A DNA stretch of 64,000 bases, taken from positions 1-64,000 of the forward strand of contig CAZLXI010000005.1 in NCBI GenBank assembly GCA_964563435.1, given 5' to 3'. Positions 60,274 to 64,000 of this stretch are shown here, one piece after another (position 1 is the first letter of the stretch; every line of letters starts with the position of its first letter). A program made the position numbers and the translations under genes. A model generated the notes under the pieces. The model was not told the origin of the DNA. It saw nothing but the letters and a program-made list of their open reading frames with translations, and made no database searches. This DNA comes from Leadbetterella sp964563435. GTDB taxonomy: Bacteria; Bacteroidota; Bacteroidia; Cytophagales; Spirosomataceae.

Positions 60274-61218
60274 TTAGTTCTTTTTGAGGCGGAGGATAGA
60301 TACCCCCACTTTAAAAGCGGTACCATATCCATCATTACGAAACTCCCCGAAAACACCTGCCTTTTTTCTGAAAATCAAGCTCCCGCCCGCTCTAAAACCC
60401 ATAGTGCCTGAGAGAATATTAATGCCAGGTACTTCATAATACCCAAGACCATGGATGTATGAGCCACGAAAGTATACCCCGGCAAAAAGAACAGCTTTTT
60501 CTTTGTTGATTTTCAACAGGTTATTAAATGCATAAGTGGGGCCTATACTAATACTTAATAATAAATCATCTGTAGTCTCTGTATAGTATCCTCCACCGAA
60601 TTTAAAGTCAGTGTGAAGACCTATATTGCTTCCCCATTTGTACTTGTCCACTCCATACGAAATTCCAGCGCCTCCGGTACCTCCAGTACCAAAATTCACT
60701 CTTAATCCCAATAGGTGGTATCCCTCAGTACGATTAGCACGGCTTTTAGGTAGTGATCTATCCCGGGGGGTGAAGATATATTTGGAAGTGGGAACCGGTA
60801 GTATCTCTTCCTCTGATTCTACCGTATTGGCTATAGTGGAGGAGTCGGGAGGGCTTACTAAAGATTGAGACTCTATAGTTCTGGAAACCGCCTGAGGAAG
60901 AGAATGCAATCTGTCAGGTTCAGTTACTACAGACGTAGATTTTTTAGCCGGAGTCGGTGTTCGCGGAGTCTGTACAGTCCGACCGGCTCTTTCATTGAAG
61001 GTTTCTCTACTCCCGTTTTCATAGATAATCATGAATATTTCATTCTTCCGCATACTGTAGGTAGGCCCTTCCATAAAATCCCACTTTTTGTATTTTACTT
61101 CACGGTCGAGTATCTCCAGAACTTTTGCCTTTACTTCTGATTTATCATTTTTAAAAATGATGTCCTGGGCAAAAAGAGGAGAGGAAAAGAAAATCAGATA
61201 AATTGCTAATCTTTTCAT
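60274..61218 (-). CDS. Outer membrane beta-barrel-like protein with an N-terminal domain
   Basis: This 314-residue exported protein has a signal peptide (LAIYLIFFSSPLFAQ). An N-terminal module (DIIFKNDKSEVKAKVLEILD; MRKNEIFMIIYENG) is found in many Bacteroidota envelope proteins. A Pro/Ser/Thr-rich linker (about 75-155) leads to a C-terminal barrel-like domain with alternating strands (GYHLLGLRVNFGTGGTGGAG; VLFAGVYFRGSYIHGLGYYE; GTAFKVGVSILRLK). Function is unknown. Confidence 0.7.
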   Translation of the reverse strand: MKRLAIYLIFFSSPLFAQDIIFKNDKSEVKAKVLEILDREVKYKKWDFMEGPTYSMRKNEIFMIIYENGSRETFNERAGRTVQTPRTPTPAKKSTSVVTEPDRLHSLPQAVSRTIESQSLVSPPDSSTIANTVESEEEILPVPTSKYIFTPRDRSLPKSRANRTEGYHLLGLRVNFGTGGTGGAGISYGVDKYKWGSNIGLHTDFKFGGGYYTETTDDLLLSISIGPTYAFNNLLKINKEKAVLFAGVYFRGSYIHGLGYYEVPGINILSGTMGFRAGGSLIFRKKAGVFGEFRNDGYGTAFKVGVSILRLKKN

Positions 61219-61283
61219 AATGGTTTTCAGGGGTTAGATTTCATCACAAAGTTCTCATCATTTGTCATACCGCACCATACTGA

Positions 61284-61523
61284 CTATTTGGTATTTATCA
61301 GGGTTTCGTCTACTGACCGGTCAGTATTTATCCATCCGCTGATGAGCCATCCGGCCTGATCGGCGTATACCGGTGGGGTTTGGAGCAGCTGCATAATGAT
61401 GGCCAGCTCCTGTGTATTCAGGTTTTCCAACAGCAGAGAAGTACCATCATCCAGCTCCGCCCTGAGGTACCCCGTTTTATGCGCCGGATCCCAGCCGATA
61501 GTGTAGGTTCGTATTTTTTTCAT
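61284..61523 (-). CDS. Small hypothetical protein, source of the duplicated leader
   Basis: This 79-residue soluble protein (MKKIRTYTIGWDPAHKTGYL then RAELDDGTSLLLENLNTQEL) has no recognised family. Its promoter and first codons occur again at 59795-59860. It is probably a standalone accessory gene. Confidence 0.5.
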   Translation of the reverse strand: MKKIRTYTIGWDPAHKTGYLRAELDDGTSLLLENLNTQELAIIMQLLQTPPVYADQAGWLISGWINTDRSVDETLINTK

Positions 61524-61767
61524 AAGATTTTTTAAAGACGCAAAGGTATTCTAGCTTATCTTCAAGCGAAATACCCAACAAACAGGATTTTACTACTGAC
61601 AAGGCAGTAGATAGTGCGCTATTTGTTTGCAGGAGATTCAAATGGCTGTTGTAACGGAAGGAATATCCGGGATATGAATAGTTCCGGCTCTATCAACTAA
61701 AAGGGTTATCCCTTGACTAAAACAGAATTATTTCCTACTTTTCTAACTAAATCAACTTTTCAACCAC

Positions 61768-62973
61768 ATGAAACTTACTTCCAACGAACCGTTCTGGCGG
61801 GTTAAAAACGGCCTGATCGCCTCCTACCCTTCCCTACGGGAAGACATCACTACTGATACACTCATCGTGGGTTCCGGGATCACCGGCAGCCTGATCGCGC
61901 ATCAATGTGTTAAAGACGGCTATAAAACCGTGCTGGTCGACAAGCGTGAAACAGCCAACGGGAGTTCCTCGGCCACCACCTCCATGCTCCAGTACGAGGT
62001 AGACACCCCGCTTTGGGAACTCATCGATATGATCGGTGAAGAAGGAGCCGTGGCCAGCTATCAGGCCTGTTACGACTCCATCGATATTTTGGGTCAGCTC
62101 GTTAAAAAAATAAAGTCAAACTGCGGGTTTAAAAAGAAGAATTCCCTATTGTATGCCAAATACAAAAAAGATGTATCTGATTTAAAAAAGGAGCACGAAA
62201 CCCGAATGAAACACGGTTTCGGAGGCGAGTGGCTGGAAGCCGATGAGATCCTCGAACGATTTGACCTCACCGGCTCGCATGGCGGCATACTCACCTTCCA
62301 GGGCGGGAGCATCGATGCCTTCCGGCTGGCCCATGACCTGCTCTGCTACAATCTTAAAAAGGGCCTGGATGTGTATGACAAGACCGAAATTACTGAAGTA
62401 AAATACGGTCGTAAAGGGATAGTGGCCGCCACAGGGCACGGCAATAAGATCAAAGCCGGAAAGATCATTTACTGCAACGGATTTGAAAGTACGGAGATCA
62501 TCCCGGAGAAGTTTGTAGACCTGCTGAGCAGCTACGCTATCGTCAGCGAACCTTTTATTGAAAAACCGGACAAGATCGCGGAGACCCTGATCTGGGATAC
62601 GGGCGAGCCGTATATCTATTTGCGAACCACCGATGATCACCGCATTCTTATCGGCGGAGAAGACGAAGAATTCCAAAACCCGCAGAAAAGAGACCAGGCC
62701 ATCACTGAAAAGAAAAAACGCCTGGAGAATATCTTCGAAAAGCTCTTCCCCGGAATTGCTTTCCGAACCGATTTTGCCTGGGCAGGAACCTTCGGTGAAA
62801 CCAAAGACGGCCTGCCCTATATCGGAGAACATCCTGACTTTCCCGGAGCCTACTTTGTTTTAGGTATGGGTGGAAACGGTATTACCTTCTCGGTGACAGG
62901 AATGGAAATGGTATCTGATTTTTTGAAAGGTAAGGAGCACCGGATGGCTGAGTGGTGGAGGTTTAGGCGGTAA
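61768..62973 (+). CDS. FAD-dependent amino-acid oxidase-like oxidoreductase
   Basis: This 401-residue flavoprotein has a Rossmann dinucleotide motif near the start (TDTLIVGSGITGSLIAHQ), the DAO-family pattern GSSSATTSMLQYEVD near 72, a substrate region (GGSIDAFRLAHDLLCYNLKK), and the C-terminal FAD contacts GLPYIGEHPDFPGAYFVLGM then GGNGITFSVTGMEM near 370. It oxidises an unknown amine or amino acid. It starts at ATG 61768 and is monocistronic. Confidence 0.87.
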   Translation: MKLTSNEPFWRVKNGLIASYPSLREDITTDTLIVGSGITGSLIAHQCVKDGYKTVLVDKRETANGSSSATTSMLQYEVDTPLWELIDMIGEEGAVASYQACYDSIDILGQLVKKIKSNCGFKKKNSLLYAKYKKDVSDLKKEHETRMKHGFGGEWLEADEILERFDLTGSHGGILTFQGGSIDAFRLAHDLLCYNLKKGLDVYDKTEITEVKYGRKGIVAATGHGNKIKAGKIIYCNGFESTEIIPEKFVDLLSSYAIVSEPFIEKPDKIAETLIWDTGEPYIYLRTTDDHRILIGGEDEEFQNPQKRDQAITEKKKRLENIFEKLFPGIAFRTDFAWAGTFGETKDGLPYIGEHPDFPGAYFVLGMGGNGITFSVTGMEMVSDFLKGKEHRMAEWWRFRR

Positions 62974-63118
62974 GCTTTGGGGGGCAAAGCGGAAAACTGC
63001 CCCATAAATGCTTTGAAAACCGAGCTCTATTTTAGAAGGTTACGGGCCATTTTATCTAAACTCACAAGAAGGATGGAAAGATATAGAACTACATGGGCTT
63101 TTTGGGGAAAACAGGCAT

Positions 63119-63652
63119 TTACATTATCCGGTGATGCTGCTTTAGAATATCATTTATCTTTTCTTCGCTCTCACCGGTAATGGCCCGGATAGTGGACAAG
63201 TTAACTCCGTTATCGAAGGCATTCAGAATAGTTTTCACTAATGATCGTTCGCGTTCTTCGGCGATCCCCTTTTGCCTACCTTCGGCAATTCCCTGTTCTT
63301 TACCTTGAGAAAGTCCTAATTCTTTTCCCTTTTGCATCAATTGGTCATATGCGGTCATCACTTTGGTACTCATGTCTTCAGATAAATTTTTAATCGATTT
63401 TTCAATAAACGCTAATTCAAGATAGGGATTTTGTAATATATAAACGAAAAGAGAATGCGCTTCGTTCCGGTCCCAATACGGAAGAAGATTTTCAAAGATA
63501 CTGTTAAAGTGCGCTTTAAGGCTTTCCGGATCAAAATAGTACTTTTGATACAGCACGGCGCTGATCACCAGGCTGTGCGTTAAAGCCAGTATCTGTTCGC
63601 TTGAGACTTTTTGCAGGTTGATAAATTCATATGACAAATATATTGATGGCAT
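63119..63652 (-). pseudogene. 5'-truncated Rpn/PD-(D/E)XK nuclease-transposase family protein
   Basis: The 177 residues from ATG 63652 match the C-terminal part of Rpn-type proteins: an aromatic segment (YLSYEFINLQKVSS), helices LALTHSLVISAVLYQKYYF and HSLFVYILQNPYLELAFIEK, and a repetitive tail LGLSQGKEQGIAEGRQKGIA. The frame continues upstream as SKKTENGYAKRK to a stop at 63689, with no nuclease domain. The N-terminal nuclease core is therefore lost. Confidence 0.7.
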
Positions 63653-63764
63653 CTTTCTCTTTGCGTATCCGTTTTCTGTTTTTTTAGATTACTTTGTAGC
63701 AAATTGAGCACCATCCGGGTCTCAGCAAGCTTAAGACCCGGATGGGGTAAGGGGTTTTAATCAT

Positions 63765-64000
63765 CTATTCCTTCCAAGACAAATGAACCCGTACAAAGGT
63801 TTCCTTATTATTGGATGTTCCATCTCCTAGCTGTCCCCTCTCGTTGCTTCCGGTACTCCAGAGAGTTTTATCATTTTCCAGGATGAACGAACAGCGGCCG
63901 CCCGCATTCATGGTCAGTACGTTATCCCTAATTTTCACAAAAGAAACCTGCATATTCGTCCCCCCTGGTGATCCTAATGCATCTCTCCCTGCTCCCCAAA
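63765..64000 (-). CDS. RCC1-repeat protein, 3' end (5' partial at window edge)
   Basis: The minus-strand frame is open from the window edge to a stop at 63765. It reads SFVKIRDNVLTMNAGGRCSF then ILENDKTLWSTGSNERGQLG then DGTSNNKETFVRV, a typical RCC1 blade (GxNxxGQLGDGT). The first visible blade is degenerate. RCC1 repeats form beta-propellers. The rest of the protein lies outside the window. Confidence 0.7.
   Translation of the reverse strand, partial: WGAGRDALGSPGGTNMQVSFVKIRDNVLTMNAGGRCSFILENDKTLWSTGSNERGQLGDGTSNNKETFVRVHLSWKE

Noticed and set aside
62977..63180. 67-codon plus-strand frame after the FAD oxidoreductase
   Set aside because: It overlaps the nuclease remnant on the other strand and shows no homology or start signal.
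1..64000. tRNA, rRNA, riboswitch or phage attachment site
   Set aside because: No cloverleaf, rRNA-like block, known riboswitch core or attachment duplication was recognisable by eye; small structured RNAs could still be missed.

Overview
The window looks like a chromosomal segment of a member of the Bacteroidota, about half G+C in the metabolic regions. The evidence is a SusC/SusD pair, a type IX secretion (T9SS) C-terminal domain, Bacteroidota-type TAnnTTTG promoter elements, few clear Shine-Dalgarno sequences, and the BT_3928/DUF1599/folP neighbourhood. I do not name a genus. I see no rRNA, tRNA or CRISPR array.

Layout. 0-0.95 kb is an AT-rich accessory edge: a possible toxin tail plus small partner gene, a regulator remnant, and a transposase (RAYT) remnant with REP-like palindromes. 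0.95-13.2 kb is mostly housekeeping: nnr, a GT-C glycosyltransferase, aroK, a DoxX-like protein, DUF1599, folP, a T9SS-secreted FN3 protein, atpG and atpA, DUF4412 and DUF1080 proteins. 13.3-32.4 kb plus 46.9-52.2 kb form a two-part pectin locus. 32.4-37.5 kb holds a methyltransferase-like membrane protein, a JmjC-like cupin, a coiled-coil membrane protein and a two-component system. 37.6-46.9 kb holds a TPR-CHAT protease gene converging on an ECF sigma/anti-sigma-like pair, followed by OmpA-like and small envelope genes. 52.5-58.9 kb has a tryptophanase, a membrane-bound AraC-type regulator and an M16 peptidase. 59-64 kb is a decaying accessory region: orphan antitoxin with broken toxin, duplicated leader fused to a fragment, Cys-rich lipoprotein, truncated nuclease, RCC1 fragment.

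How the genes work together. The pectin locus encodes a nearly complete route from polymer to central metabolism. Outside the cytoplasm act PL10 pectate lyase, CE8 pectinesterase, a fused CE12 acetylesterase-GH28 polygalacturonase, and a GH105/88 unsaturated uronyl hydrolase. SusC/SusD and a beta-helix lipoprotein bind and import. An ExuT-like carrier brings uronate into the cytoplasm. UxaC, UxaB and UxaA turn galacturonate into KDG; KduI and KduD turn the unsaturated product into KDG; KdgK and KdgA split KDG to pyruvate and glyceraldehyde-3-phosphate. Five copies of an AACGTT-centred palindrome lie at the three control regions of this set, one beside a LacI-family gene, so one regulator probably controls the whole set.

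The best candidate for an undescribed system is 37.6-46.9 kb. A membrane-anchored, probably periplasmic TPR-CHAT protease converges on an ECF sigma factor and a membrane TPR anti-sigma-like protein, which diverge from OmpA-like and small lipoprotein genes, one with a repeated LLPVK motif. This invites a proteolytic signalling model that is unproven.
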